This document shows positions 6,908 to 14,757 of a stretch of DNA of 19,557 nt, one piece after another; positions within the stretch are counted from its first letter, which is position 1; every line of letters begins with the position of its first letter. The notes under the pieces are model-generated. The model worked only from the letters and a program-made list of their open reading frames with translations. It was not told the origin of the DNA and ran no database searches. This DNA is from Candidatus Aerophobota bacterium (GTDB lineage: Bacteria; Aerophobota; Aerophobia; Aerophobales; JAGGXI01): assembly GCA_021163155.1 (NCBI GenBank), contig JAGGXI010000086.1, positions 1 to 19,557 on the forward strand, given 5' to 3'. Made by a program: the position numbers and the translations under genes.

Positions 6908-6922
6908 TAGATAAATTATCTA
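6908..6922. promoter_or_regulatory. Perfect 7-1-7 palindrome, possible operator
   Basis: TAGATAAATTATCTA is a perfect inverted repeat with 7-base arms and one central base. It lies in the 549-base non-coding stretch 6581-7129, on the upstream side of the hrb-fprA unit but more than 300 bases from the hrb start, with MITE copy B between. Fur and PerR boxes also have a 7-1-7 form, but this sequence does not match their consensus in register. In AT-rich DNA such a palindrome can arise by chance. Confidence 0.25.
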
Positions 6923-6946
6923 AGAGAATTTGTAGTTTTTTCTTGG

Positions 6947-6970
6947 CAGATTGCCGAACCGGAGATGAAC
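6947..6970 (-). repeat. Third MITE end-like sequence (orphan TIR)
   Basis: These 24 bases agree at 18 positions, counted by hand, with the outer end of MITE copy B (6813-6836) in the same orientation, including the core TTGCCGAA. No second end or internal MITE sequence is recognisable beside it. It may be a decayed copy, a single leftover end or a chance match. The preceding bases 6841-6946 show nothing clear apart from the palindrome at 6908-6922. Confidence 0.35.
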
Positions 6971-7007
6971 ATTTTTGTACTTATCTTGTACAAATTGTAC
7001 AAAAATG
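6970..7007. promoter_or_regulatory. Cluster of TTGTACAA-type palindromes inside an 11-bp inverted repeat
   Basis: CATTTTTGTAC (6970-6980) and GTACAAAAATG (6997-7007) are perfect 11-base inverted arms around a 16-base middle. The self-complementary octamer TTGTACAA occurs at 6986-6993 and again at 6995-7002, and a third half, TTTTGTAC, lies in the left arm. Repeated spacing of one motif inside a larger dyad is what multimeric repressor sites look like. No gene begins close by on the plus strand; on the minus strand the next gene is hrb, about 390 bases away behind MITE copy B. Which promoter it would serve is unknown. Confidence 0.4.
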
Positions 7008-7035
7008 CTTATTTGTTATTATACTCCTTATGCTT

Positions 7036-7058
7036 GTCGTTTAAAAGACGATTTTTTT
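7036..7058 (+). terminator. Weak intrinsic terminator-like hairpin
   Basis: On the plus strand TCGTTT (7037-7042), a 3-base loop AAA and AGACGA (7046-7051) form a 6-bp stem with one wobble pair, followed at once by seven T (7052-7058). That is the form of a weak Rho-independent terminator. No convincing plus-strand gene precedes it, so if real it would end a short transcript starting near the TTGTACAA cluster. The remaining bases to 7129 hold nothing else clear. Confidence 0.3.
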
Positions 7059-7129
7059 ATAGATACGTTTAATGGTCTTTTATGGATATGGACATCGTTA
7101 GAATTCTACTGGAACACGGTAGGAAAATT

Positions 7130-8035
7130 CTATTCTTGGGTCCCCCAGATTCTCTTCTCAAGAATTCGATTGGAGGAGAAATCCTTTAACTGGAGATAGA
7201 AAGTAGATACATCAATTAAAGCATCCAGAGGAGCAAGCCCTATCATTTCGCTTTCTCTTACAGGCACCCCATAACGTTTTGCCTCCGTTTTAATTAATTC
7301 TACCACTCTATATAAAGGAGTAGTTTTATAATTTGTTATGTTCATAGATACCTGAACCATCCCTTCTTTCTTCAATTCAACCCCTATTGCTTTAAGATGC
7401 ATTAATCCGCCGCTGCTTGCCCTTATATCTTTGGCAATCCTCTTAGCTATTTTTATATCAGTGGTTCCCAAGTTTACATTAAAAGCTATAAGGGGCATTC
7501 TTGCTCCTATGGCAGTGGCTCCAGCTGTAGGATGGAGGATAGGTTGGCCAAAATCAGGGTATCTCTCTGGGTTAATTATCTTTTTTTTTAATAATTCATA
7601 TTCTCCTCTGCGAACATTCTCTAAATTTTTTCTTTCTGGCCTCATGGCAGCTTCTTCATAAAGATAAATAGGGATTTTTAATTTTTCAGCTATCTCTTTT
7701 CCTAAATCTCTCGCCAATTTAGCACATTCTTTCATCGTTATTCCTTGAAGAGGAATAAGAGGGATGATATCTGTAGCGCCAATTCGTGGATGGCCACCTT
7801 TATGTTCTTCCATATTAATCAGTTCCGCAGCTTTTTTAGTAGCATAAAAAGCGGCCTCTTTTACTTCCTGAGGTTCCCCAACGAAAGTTATTACCATTCT
7901 ATTATGGTCTTCATCATGTGAATAATCAAGAAGCTGAACACCTTTCTTATCTCTGATTTGATCAACAATTGCTTCGATAACATCTTTTCTTTTCCCTTCA
8001 CTAAAATTGGGAACGCATTCCACTAACTTTGCCAT
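7130..8035 (-). CDS. ftcD: Glutamate formimidoyltransferase (solo FtcD N-domain)
   Basis: This 301-residue protein is the transferase half of FtcD, which moves the formimino group from formiminoglutamate to tetrahydrofolate. The N-terminus LVECVPNFSEG is the family signature. His82 in EEHKGGHPRIGATD corresponds to the catalytic histidine of the mammalian enzyme. The substrate-binding block PILHPTAGATAIGAR, with NVNLGTTD, follows. The cyclodeaminase domain is absent, as in many bacteria. Only 3 bases separate it from the leuA stop, so the two are co-transcribed, yet no histidine-degradation gene is present here. Solo family members have been shown to replace 5-formyltetrahydrofolate cyclo-ligase, so folate salvage is a reasonable alternative to histidine breakdown. 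Confidence 0.93.
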   Translation of the reverse strand: MAKLVECVPNFSEGKRKDVIEAIVDQIRDKKGVQLLDYSHDEDHNRMVITFVGEPQEVKEAAFYATKKAAELINMEEHKGGHPRIGATDIIPLIPLQGITMKECAKLARDLGKEIAEKLKIPIYLYEEAAMRPERKNLENVRRGEYELLKKKIINPERYPDFGQPILHPTAGATAIGARMPLIAFNVNLGTTDIKIAKRIAKDIRASSGGLMHLKAIGVELKKEGMVQVSMNITNYKTTPLYRVVELIKTEAKRYGVPVRESEMIGLAPLDALIDVSTFYLQLKDFSSNRILEKRIWGTQE

Positions 8036-8038
8036 AAC

Positions 8039-9562
8039 TCACTCCTTAAAAGGTTTTCTTTCTCGATATATTAATCTATTAATGGCATTGAGGTAAGCAT
8101 TAACGCTTGCTTCAATAATATCTGTGCTTATTCCTCTGCCTGTTATCAGATTCCCTTTTTCTTGAACCTTTATCACAACTTCTCCCAGGGCATCTTTCCC
8201 TCTGGTAACAGAATGAATAGAATAATCTATTAAGGTTAGTCTTTCTCCTGTAATTCTATCAATAGCCCTGTAGGCAGCATCAACAGGTCCATCTCCACAA
8301 GCTGCCTCTTGAAATATTTTATCCCCTTTTTTAACTTTAACTGTAGCTGTAGAAAGAATTTTATTACCACTAACAGTGTGAATATATTCCAAAGAGTAAA
8401 CCTCCGGTATTTTAAGCGTTTGCTCCTCTACCATTGAAATAAGGTCTTCATCAAAAACCTCTTTCTTTTTATCAGCTAAATCCTTAAAGGCTTTAAAAGC
8501 CATCTCTAATTGTGAATTCTCCATTTGAATCCCCATTTTTTCTAATCTCTCTTTAAAGGCATGTCTACCAGAAAGCTTGCCCAAAACCAATTCTCCCTTT
8601 TCTAACCCAATTGATGAAGGAGTCATTATTTCATAAGTAGCCGCCTTCTTAAGGACACCGTCTTGATGAATTCCTGCTTCATGTCGAAAGGCATTCTTGC
8701 CTACAATAGCCTTATTAGGTTGAACAATCATACCCGTAAGGTGAGATACTAACTGACTTGTTCTGTAAATCTCAACAGTGTTTATCTCTGTGAAAAAATG
8801 AAAAAAATCGGAGCGAGTCTTTAAAGCCATTACTATCTCTTCTAAAGAAGCATTGCCAGCTCTTTCTCCTATCCCATTTATAGTACACTCTATTTGTCTT
8901 GCCCCTCCTTTTATTGCTGTAAGAGAATTGGCGGTAGCCATTCCTAAGTCATTATGACAGTGAACGCTAAGGGTAATTTCTTTTATACGAGGAACATTTT
9001 TTATAATATTTTGAATAAGATTTTCAAATTCTTCAGGAACAGCATACCCTACTGTGTCAGGAATATTAATCACTGTTGCTCCTTCTTCAATAACTGCTTC
9101 TATAAGTTCATATAAAAAAGTAGGCTCACTTCGAGAAGCATCTTCAGGAGAAAACTCTACGTCAAAAGTATATCCTTTAGCCATTTTAATTGCCTTAACA
9201 GCTAACTCTAATACTTTGGAAGGACGCATCTTTAATTTGTATTCCATATGAATGGGAGAAGTGGCAATAAAAGTGTGTATTCTCCCCCTTTTAGCTTCTT
9301 TTAAAGCCTCCCCTGCCCGTTCTATATCCGAAGGAATTGTTCGGGCTAAAGCAGTGATTACGGGACCAGGAACCTCTCGACAGACCTCTCTCACTGCTTC
9401 AAAATCTCCTTGAGAGGAAGCAGGAAAACCTACTTCTATTACATCTACATTTAACTTTTCAAGTTGTTTAGCTACTTTTATTTTCTCTTCAACAGTAAAA
9501 CTGGCCCCTGGAGATTGCTCTCCATCACGCAAAGTCGTATCAAAAATAATTATCTTTTCCAT
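8039..9562 (-). CDS. leuA: 2-isopropylmalate synthase (leucine biosynthesis)
   Basis: This 507-residue enzyme condenses acetyl-CoA with 2-oxoisovalerate in the first committed step of leucine synthesis. The TIM barrel begins with FDTTLRDGEQSPGASF, in which Arg12 and Asp13 are catalytic or metal-binding. The metal-binding His201 and His203 lie in SVHCHNDLGMATANS, and NGIGERAGNASLEE follows. Residues after about 390 form the C-terminal allosteric LeuA dimer domain (CGDGPVDAAYRAI, GRGISTDIIEAS) that normally senses leucine. Full length and the SPEDASRSE motif favour LeuA over citramalate or homocitrate synthase. Its ATG overlaps the preceding uridylyltransferase gene by 13 bases, with GGAGA upstream. 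No other leucine genes are nearby. Confidence 0.95.
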   Translation of the reverse strand: MEKIIIFDTTLRDGEQSPGASFTVEEKIKVAKQLEKLNVDVIEVGFPASSQGDFEAVREVCREVPGPVITALARTIPSDIERAGEALKEAKRGRIHTFIATSPIHMEYKLKMRPSKVLELAVKAIKMAKGYTFDVEFSPEDASRSEPTFLYELIEAVIEEGATVINIPDTVGYAVPEEFENLIQNIIKNVPRIKEITLSVHCHNDLGMATANSLTAIKGGARQIECTINGIGERAGNASLEEIVMALKTRSDFFHFFTEINTVEIYRTSQLVSHLTGMIVQPNKAIVGKNAFRHEAGIHQDGVLKKAATYEIMTPSSIGLEKGELVLGKLSGRHAFKERLEKMGIQMENSQLEMAFKAFKDLADKKKEVFDEDLISMVEEQTLKIPEVYSLEYIHTVSGNKILSTATVKVKKGDKIFQEAACGDGPVDAAYRAIDRITGERLTLIDYSIHSVTRGKDALGEVVIKVQEKGNLITGRGISTDIIEASVNAYLNAINRLIYRERKPFKE

Positions 9563-10323
9563 TCAGCCATCTCCTGAGAAAATTTGTTTCTTTTTTTCTT
9601 CTTCAAAATTTTCCAAGCTCTTTTTAGTTCTTCGGGAGTATTAATACCTAAAACCACATCAGGGTCATCGGCCAGTAGAGCATGAACTTTTAACTTTCTC
9701 TCATTTAATAATTTAATTATATCGGTTAAATAATATTCTCCTTTTATGTTATTGCATTTTATGTATGAAAGAAGCGGAAGCAGTTTCTGGGTATCAAAAC
9801 AATAAATACCACTATTTACTTCTCGAATTTCTATCTCTTCAGGAGATGCCTCTTTACTTTCTACAATTTTCTTAATTTGCTTATGGCCATTTCTAATGAT
9901 TCTTCCATAGGAACCGGGAGAGATAAGAAGAGCAGTTAATACGGTAGCCGCAAGTTTATTCTCGCGATGATAATTAACTAATTTAACAATTGTAGAGGGA
10001 GTAACAAAGGGAGCATCACCGGGAAGCACCACTAACTCTCCCTTAAAATCTTTCCATAAAGGAGTAGTGCGTTTAAGAGCATCTCCTGTGCCCAATCTTT
10101 TATCCTGGAATACATACGTATACCCTTCTCCTAAAATAGATTTTACCTTATCTGCTTGATGACCTACTACAACAATAACTTCTTTAATTCCGCTTTTTAA
10201 ACAAGTATTAACAGGAAAATTTATTAAGGCTTGGGAATCTAATGTATGAGCTAATTTAATCAATCTTGATTTCATTCTTGTTCCTTCGCCTGCTGCTAAA
10301 ACAACCGCTTTTACATTCTCCAT
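9550..10323 (-). CDS. GlmU-type uridylyltransferase domain without acetyltransferase domain
   Basis: This 257-residue nucleotidyltransferase probably joins UTP with N-acetylglucosamine-1-phosphate or a similar sugar phosphate. The Rossmann-like N-terminus has the pyrophosphorylase signature VVLAAGEGTRMKS, and the lysine of IKLAH aligns with the conserved Lys25 of GlmU. Further matches are RLGTGDALK, GDAPF with the Mg-binding Asp, GSYGRIIRNG, EVNSGIY, KGEYYLTDII and GINTPEEL. The left-handed beta-helix acetyltransferase half of GlmU is missing: after about residue 232 there is only a basic tail (LKKKKRNKFSQEMAEWKR), and the gene runs into leuA. The usual PKVLH is changed to IKLAH, so substrate choice may differ. 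It follows murJ by 50 bases, hinting at cell-wall sugar supply. Confidence 0.85.
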   Translation of the reverse strand: MENVKAVVLAAGEGTRMKSRLIKLAHTLDSQALINFPVNTCLKSGIKEVIVVVGHQADKVKSILGEGYTYVFQDKRLGTGDALKRTTPLWKDFKGELVVLPGDAPFVTPSTIVKLVNYHRENKLAATVLTALLISPGSYGRIIRNGHKQIKKIVESKEASPEEIEIREVNSGIYCFDTQKLLPLLSYIKCNNIKGEYYLTDIIKLLNERKLKVHALLADDPDVVLGINTPEELKRAWKILKKKKRNKFSQEMAEWKR

Positions 10324-10373
10324 TTTTTCTTTCCTTATTGTTTTTCTTTAAAATATCAATAATTCTGCATTTG

Positions 10374-11957
10374 TCAAAAAATATTTGTTTTATCTTTTTT
10401 AAGTTTCTTTTTTGTAAATATTCTTAAAATATTTTCAAATTCCTCTAACTTTAAAATATAAGACAAGAAAGAGAATATACCTATTCCTGTTGCTATTCCA
10501 AAACATACCTGAATAATTTGAAATATTATATAAGATAATTTCTCTTTAAAAATAGATATGCTTTTAAGCAGTAAATAAATTCCTACTGCCATTATTATGG
10601 TAATAAGAACAATTTTTAAAAAAGAGAAAAGAATCTTTTTCCCCTCTATTCTTTTTAGCCTCCTTCTTAATAAGAAAAGCAAGATAAACATATTGACTAT
10701 CATAGAAATGGATGTAGCCAGTGCTAATCCCCCCTGCTTTAAAGGTGATATCAAAAGAACGTTGAGTAAGACATTAAGACCTAATATAATCACAGATACC
10801 ATAACAGGGGTAACCATATCTTGCAAAGAGTAGAAAGCTCTCGTGATAACCATAACCTCTCCCATACTAAATAAACCAAGCGAATAATAAAATAAAACCT
10901 GAGAAGTCATCAGCGTATCTTTTTCAAGAAAAGCTCCGTGTTGAAAGAGAAGAGAAATTAGGGGTTCTCTAATCATAATTAGTCCTATACTGGCAGGAAG
11001 CAAAACTAAGAGGACCATCCTTATACCTAAAGACAAATTATCTCTTAACTCCTGTGTCTTTTGCTCTGCTGCTAAAGTGGATAAAGTAGGAAAGATAGCC
11101 GTAGATAAAGCTATGGCGAAAAGGCCTAAAGGAAATTGTATTAACCTCATAGCATACTGGAGAGAAGAGATGCTACCAGCACTAAGAGTAGAGGCAAAAA
11201 TACGATTGATAACTACATTAACCTGAAGGGTAATTCCTCCCAAAAGAGCTGGTCCCATTAATTTAATAATCTTGCGTAATCCGGGATCTTTAAAAGATAG
11301 AAAAAAATGATAGGTAAATCCTTTTTTAAAGAATGAAGGAATCTGGAATAAGAGCTGTGCTCCTCCTCCTACTACTACACCCAAAGCTAAGCTATAAATC
11401 CCATATTTAGAAGCTAATAATAGAGAAGATAAAATAATGCTTACATTAAACATAAGAGGAGCAAAGGCAGGAGCAGTAAAATGTTTCTTACAATTGAGGG
11501 CAGCCATTACTAAGGCTGCTAAGCTGATAAATATAAGAAAGGGAAACATAAATTGAGTCATTCGGATAGCCAGATTCATTTGAGGAGAATTCTCTCTAAA
11601 GCCGAAAGCTAAGTAAGGAATGTAATAAGGAGCTAAAATAATCCCTGCAGTTGTTGTTACCAATAAAATCAGGATTAAAAAAGTGAAAATATTATTAATT
11701 AAACTTTTAGTCTCTTTCTCTCCTTTTTTGGATAGCCACTCGCTGAGAACAGGAATAAAAGCAGCACTTAACGCCCCTTCGGCCAGAAGAGACCTGAAAA
11801 GATTAGGAATGGTAAATCCTATCCAAAAGGCGTCTGTAGCTTCTGAATAACCAAATACATAAGCAATGACTTGTAATCTCACTAAACCAGAAAGACGCGA
11901 AAGAAGAGTTCCTAAACTTACTATACCTGCTGCCTTTATTATTGCATCTTTCTTCAA
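10374..11957 (-). CDS. murJ: Lipid II flippase MurJ (MviN)
   Basis: This 527-residue membrane protein of the MOP superfamily flips lipid-linked peptidoglycan precursors across the inner membrane. The N-terminus AAGIVSLGTLLSRLSGLVRLQVIAYVFGYSEATDAFWIGF carries the family's signature, here spanning residues 10-49 (key residues SRLSGLVR, TDAF). FRSLLAEGALSAAFIPV follows, then a series of about 14 hydrophobic segments with PLGLFAIALSTAIFPTLS in the middle and a lysine-rich tail. It starts at TTG (11957), because no ATG fits the conserved N-terminus, with a GAGGA about 12 bases upstream. It heads the minus-strand group with the solo uridylyltransferase, leuA and ftcD and is divergent from rpsT. 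Confidence 0.95.
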   Translation of the reverse strand: MKKDAIIKAAGIVSLGTLLSRLSGLVRLQVIAYVFGYSEATDAFWIGFTIPNLFRSLLAEGALSAAFIPVLSEWLSKKGEKETKSLINNIFTFLILILLVTTTAGIILAPYYIPYLAFGFRENSPQMNLAIRMTQFMFPFLIFISLAALVMAALNCKKHFTAPAFAPLMFNVSIILSSLLLASKYGIYSLALGVVVGGGAQLLFQIPSFFKKGFTYHFFLSFKDPGLRKIIKLMGPALLGGITLQVNVVINRIFASTLSAGSISSLQYAMRLIQFPLGLFAIALSTAIFPTLSTLAAEQKTQELRDNLSLGIRMVLLVLLPASIGLIMIREPLISLLFQHGAFLEKDTLMTSQVLFYYSLGLFSMGEVMVITRAFYSLQDMVTPVMVSVIILGLNVLLNVLLISPLKQGGLALATSISMIVNMFILLFLLRRRLKRIEGKKILFSFLKIVLITIIMAVGIYLLLKSISIFKEKLSYIIFQIIQVCFGIATGIGIFSFLSYILKLEEFENILRIFTKKKLKKDKTNIF

Positions 11958-12259
11958 ACTTTAACAATCCTCAGTTGCAAAATTTTGGGAATTTGGTAGA
12001 ATATTAATACTAACTATTTGATAAAAAAATAGGTGTCGAGATTTGATAATACAGAGTTTTATGTAGATAAGGAAGAGAGTAGATGCTAACGCATGAAGAT
12101 AATGAGAAAGGCTACTTCTCATAGTATTTTCAAATATAGGTGAAGGTGTTGTAAGAAATAGTACCAAAGATTTTGTTCAACACTCATCTATCCATCATCC
12201 CATTTGCCCATTAACTTGTATCTTTCTTTCTCTTGACACCATTTAAGGAGTTAATAAAA
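11958..12259. other. Divergent intergenic region between murJ and rpsT
   Basis: About 300 non-coding bases must hold the promoters of both murJ (leftward) and rpsT (rightward). I see no hexamer pair that is convincing for either gene. A TTGACA at 12233-12238 is too close to the rpsT start to act as its -35 box. The segment 12180-12230 is pyrimidine-rich. A 68-codon frame (11961-12167, minus) begins with TTG, lacks a ribosome site and resembles no protein, so I do not call it a gene. Confidence 0.5.
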
Positions 12260-12520
12260 ATGCCTATTATTAAATCATCTAAAAAAAGTATGAAAAAGGA
12301 CCGACAGAGAAGAGAATACAATCGAAGTATAAAAAATGAAACTAAAACAGGAATTAAAAAAATAAATGAGCTTATTAATCAAAAAAAGGAGGAGGAGGCA
12401 AAAAAAATCCTTCCTCATATTATAAGCCTCATCGATAATACCGCTCAAAAGGGAGTCTGGCACAAAAATAAAGTTGCACGAGAAAAATCTAAATTAATGA
12501 AAAAAATAAGCTTTAAGTAA
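12260..12520 (+). CDS. rpsT: 30S ribosomal protein S20
   Basis: This 86-residue basic protein binds 16S rRNA during assembly of the small subunit. The N-terminus MPIIKSSKKSMKKDRQRR, the central NRSIKNETKTGIKK and the C-terminal GVWHKNKVAREKSKLMKKI are the S20 signatures. The start is the ATG at 12260, preceded by AAGGAG at 12245-12250. A longer frame from TTG at 12233 would add nine residues that S20 proteins lack, and would run through the ribosome site, so I reject it. It is a single gene with a strong hairpin after its stop, divergent from murJ and convergent with the slipin gene. Confidence 0.96.
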   Translation: MPIIKSSKKSMKKDRQRREYNRSIKNETKTGIKKINELINQKKEEEAKKILPHIISLIDNTAQKGVWHKNKVAREKSKLMKKISFK

Positions 12521-12526
12521 ATTTAC

Positions 12527-12560
12527 CCCTTTTATCCTTTTTATCTAAAGGATAAAAGGG
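12527..12560 (+). terminator. Hairpin after rpsT, probable terminator
   Basis: CCCTTTTATCCTTT (12527-12540) and AAAGGATAAAAGGG (12547-12560) form a perfect 14-bp stem with a 6-base loop, starting 7 bases after the rpsT stop. The T-tract that follows is poor (AATTACTTTTCT), so termination may be incomplete. Since the slipin gene converges from the right, the stem may also mark the end of that operon, although no T-run follows it on the minus strand. Confidence 0.7.
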
Positions 12561-12650
12561 AATTACTTTTCTACCTACTTTAAAACATCTAAAGAAAAGA
12601 GGCGACTTCTTATAAATAATGGTTTTCTAATTTTATGCTTACTGTTATCT

Positions 12651-13430
12651 TTAAGACTTCTCTTTCTTTACAACTTTTCCTATTGTTTTATAAAAGTCAA
12701 ATGCTTCTAAAATATTAAGAGGTAAAGGGAAGACTATAGTAGAGTTTTGTTCTGTAGCTATATCAGATAGAGTTTGAAGATATCTTAATTGAAGTGCTTG
12801 TGGATATTCACTAATAATTTCTGCTGCTTGAGATAATTTTTCTGCTGCTTGATACTCTCCTTGCGCATTTATTATTTTTGCCCTTCTTTCTCTTTCTACC
12901 TCAGCCTGTCTTGCCATCGCTCGCTTCATAGTGTCGGGCAATTCTATCTCTTTTACTTCTACTACACTTACCTTAATTCCCCAGGGGTCTGTCTGCCCGT
13001 CAATAATAGTTTGTAATCTCTCATTTAATTTTTCTCTCTTGGAAAGCAGTTCATCAAGTTCTATTTCTCCTAATACCCCTCTTAAGGTAGTCTGGGCAAT
13101 CTGTAAGGTAGCAAAGCGGTAATTTTCTACTGAGATTACGGCTTTAGAAGGATCCATAACCCTGAAATAAATTACAGCATTGACTTTAACAGGAACATTG
13201 TCCTTGGTAATGATTTCTTGAGGTTGCACATCAAAATTCACTGTTCTCAGACTTATCTTTACCATTTTATCTACAATGGGTATCAGAAAAAAAAGCCCAG
13301 GTCCTTTGGCTCCTATCAATCTCCCTAATCTAAAGATAACCCCCCTTTCATATTCAGTGACCACTCTAATAGCAGTCATCAAGATGATGATAGCTATTAT
13401 TACCAAAAAAAATATTAAACTCATTCCCAT
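12651..13430 (-). CDS. Slipin / stomatin-like SPFH membrane protein
   Basis: This 259-residue protein belongs to the prokaryotic stomatin family, which forms oligomeric scaffolds on the membrane. An N-terminal hydrophobic hairpin or single anchor (about 3-22) is followed by the SPFH domain: [30 protein letters not shown], then the long region with [20 protein letters not shown]. An alanine- and glutamate-rich coiled-coil region around [30 protein letters not shown] completes it (residues about 172-201). NfeD lies immediately upstream, and its last codons AAG GAG GTT supply the ribosome-binding site of this gene. Stomatin-NfeD pairs are a known conserved operon in which the NfeD protease cleaves the stomatin C-terminus. 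The C-terminal hydrophobic stretch [14 protein letters not shown] is a plausible cleavage region. Confidence 0.93.
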   Translation of the reverse strand: MGMSLIFFLVIIAIIILMTAIRVVTEYERGVIFRLGRLIGAKGPGLFFLIPIVDKMVKISLRTVNFDVQPQEIITKDNVPVKVNAVIYFRVMDPSKAVISVENYRFATLQIAQTTLRGVLGEIELDELLSKREKLNERLQTIIDGQTDPWGIKVSVVEVKEIELPDTMKRAMARQAEVERERRAKIINAQGEYQAAEKLSQAAEIISEYPQALQLRYLQTLSDIATEQNSTIVFPLPLNILEAFDFYKTIGKVVKKEKS

Positions 13431-13431
13431 T

Positions 13432-14757
13432 TTAAACCTCCTTTATTTTATTTTTTTTTACTATTAACTTCATTCCTTTTATTTTTATTACTTCTACTTC
13501 TTCTCCTTTTTTAATCACCTCCTCGCCCTGGACAATAGCATTCCATATCTCCCCATGGATTTGAATTTTCCCGTTAGGAGCGAGGTCTCCTTTAGCTATA
13601 CCTATCTCTCCTACCATTCCTTCTAAACCAGTAACTGACTTTTTAAATTGGGCTTTTATACCATAGGAGATAATAAATATAAAAATGAGGCTGGTTATTC
13701 CAACAACAACAAAGATAGATTTTAGGGAGATAGAGATATAAATAGCGGAAGGCTCTATAAGCATAAGAGAACCTAAAGCTAGGGATATAATCCCTCCTAT
13801 AGTTAAAGCTCCATAAGAAGGAATTTGAGTTTCCAGAACAAAAAGAATGACAGAGAGGATAATTAAGATAATCCCCACTGAATTAAAGGGAAGAATTTGC
13901 AAAGAAAAGAGAGATAAAAGTAGACATATTCCTCCAGCTATTCCAGGAAGTAGTGCCCCGGGGTGGAAAAATTCAAGGATAATTCCCCATATTCCAACCA
14001 TAAGTAAAATATAAGCTATATTAGGGTCGGCTAATGTCTGAAGAATTTTTTCTCGAAATGATATTTCTGTAAAATGGAGAACGGCTCCATCTGTATTGAA
14101 AACAAGAGCATTCTTACCAACTTTTACTTTCCTTCCGTTAAGCTTCTTTAAAAGGGAAGGCATATCTTCAGCAACAAAGTCTATTATGCCAAGCTTTAAA
14201 GCCTCTTCATCTGTGATGGAGACACTTTCTCGCACTGCTTTCTCTGCCCATTCTACATTTCTTTCTCTTTTTTGGGCAATAGACTTAATATAAGCGACAG
14301 CATCATTAGTTACTTTTTCTTTCATTTCCTTACTCATTCCACTTGTAGGGCCTAAAGTTACCGGATGAGCCGCTCCAATATTAGTCCCAGGAGCCATTAC
14401 GGCTATATGAGAAGCTAAAGTGATAAATACTCCTGCCGAAGCCGCCCTTGCTCCTTTGGGAGAAACATAAACAACTACAGGAATTTTGCTATTCATTATT
14501 GTCTTAACCATCTGGCGCATAGAGGTATCCAATCCCCCGGGAGTATCCAGCTGAACTATTAAGCACAAAGCATTCTCTTGCACAGCAGTCTTTAATGCTT
14601 TTTCCAGTCTATCCGCCGCTACGGGACTTATTGCTCCCTCTATTCTTAATACCTCTATTAAACTCTTTTCAGTTGCATTTTCCCCGTATGCACATAAAGA
14701 AAAGGAGAGGAAAAGAAGAAAGAAGGAAATAATTCTTACCATTTTAACTTTGAACAT
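13432..14757 (-). CDS. nfeD: NfeD-family membrane serine protease (ClpP class)
   Basis: This 441-residue membrane protein combines a protease with an OB-fold domain. Residues 1-25 are a signal peptide with probable cut after AYG. The ClpP-like protease follows (about 33-230), with [11 protein letters not shown] and the catalytic Ser107 in [10 protein letters not shown]. Lys148 in [13 protein letters not shown] lies at the distance expected for the Ser-Lys dyad of the archaeal homologue PH1510. Then come several membrane segments (about 245-365) and the C-terminal NfeD domain ([20 protein letters not shown] onward). The protease would face outside the cytoplasm. The ATG overlaps the coaBC end by 14 bases, with AAAGGAG upstream, and one base separates its stop from the slipin start. 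Confidence 0.93.
   Translation of the reverse strand: MFKVKMVRIISFFLLFLSFSLCAYGENATEKSLIEVLRIEGAISPVAADRLEKALKTAVQENALCLIVQLDTPGGLDTSMRQMVKTIMNSKIPVVVYVSPKGARAASAGVFITLASHIAVMAPGTNIGAAHPVTLGPTSGMSKEMKEKVTNDAVAYIKSIAQKRERNVEWAEKAVRESVSITDEEALKLGIIDFVAEDMPSLLKKLNGRKVKVGKNALVFNTDGAVLHFTEISFREKILQTLADPNIAYILLMVGIWGIILEFFHPGALLPGIAGGICLLLSLFSLQILPFNSVGIILIILSVILFVLETQIPSYGALTIGGIISLALGSLMLIEPSAIYISISLKSIFVVVGITSLIFIFIISYGIKAQFKKSVTGLEGMVGEIGIAKGDLAPNGKIQIHGEIWNAIVQGEEVIKKGEEVEVIKIKGMKLIVKKNKIKEV

Noticed and set aside
6975-7199. 74-codon plus-strand frame in the non-coding stretch after ftcD
   Set aside because: It has no ribosome site, runs through palindromes and overlaps the end of ftcD on the opposite strand. 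Its composition is not protein-like.
11961-12167. 68-codon minus-strand frame before murJ, considered as a leader peptide
   Set aside because: TTG start with no Shine-Dalgarno, no recognisable sequence, and it fills the space needed for promoters.
12233-12259. Earlier TTG start for rpsT, and TTGACA here as a -35 box
   Set aside because: The extra nine residues do not fit S20, and AAGGAG with ATG at 12260 is a clear start. A -35 here would put the -10 box on the start codon.
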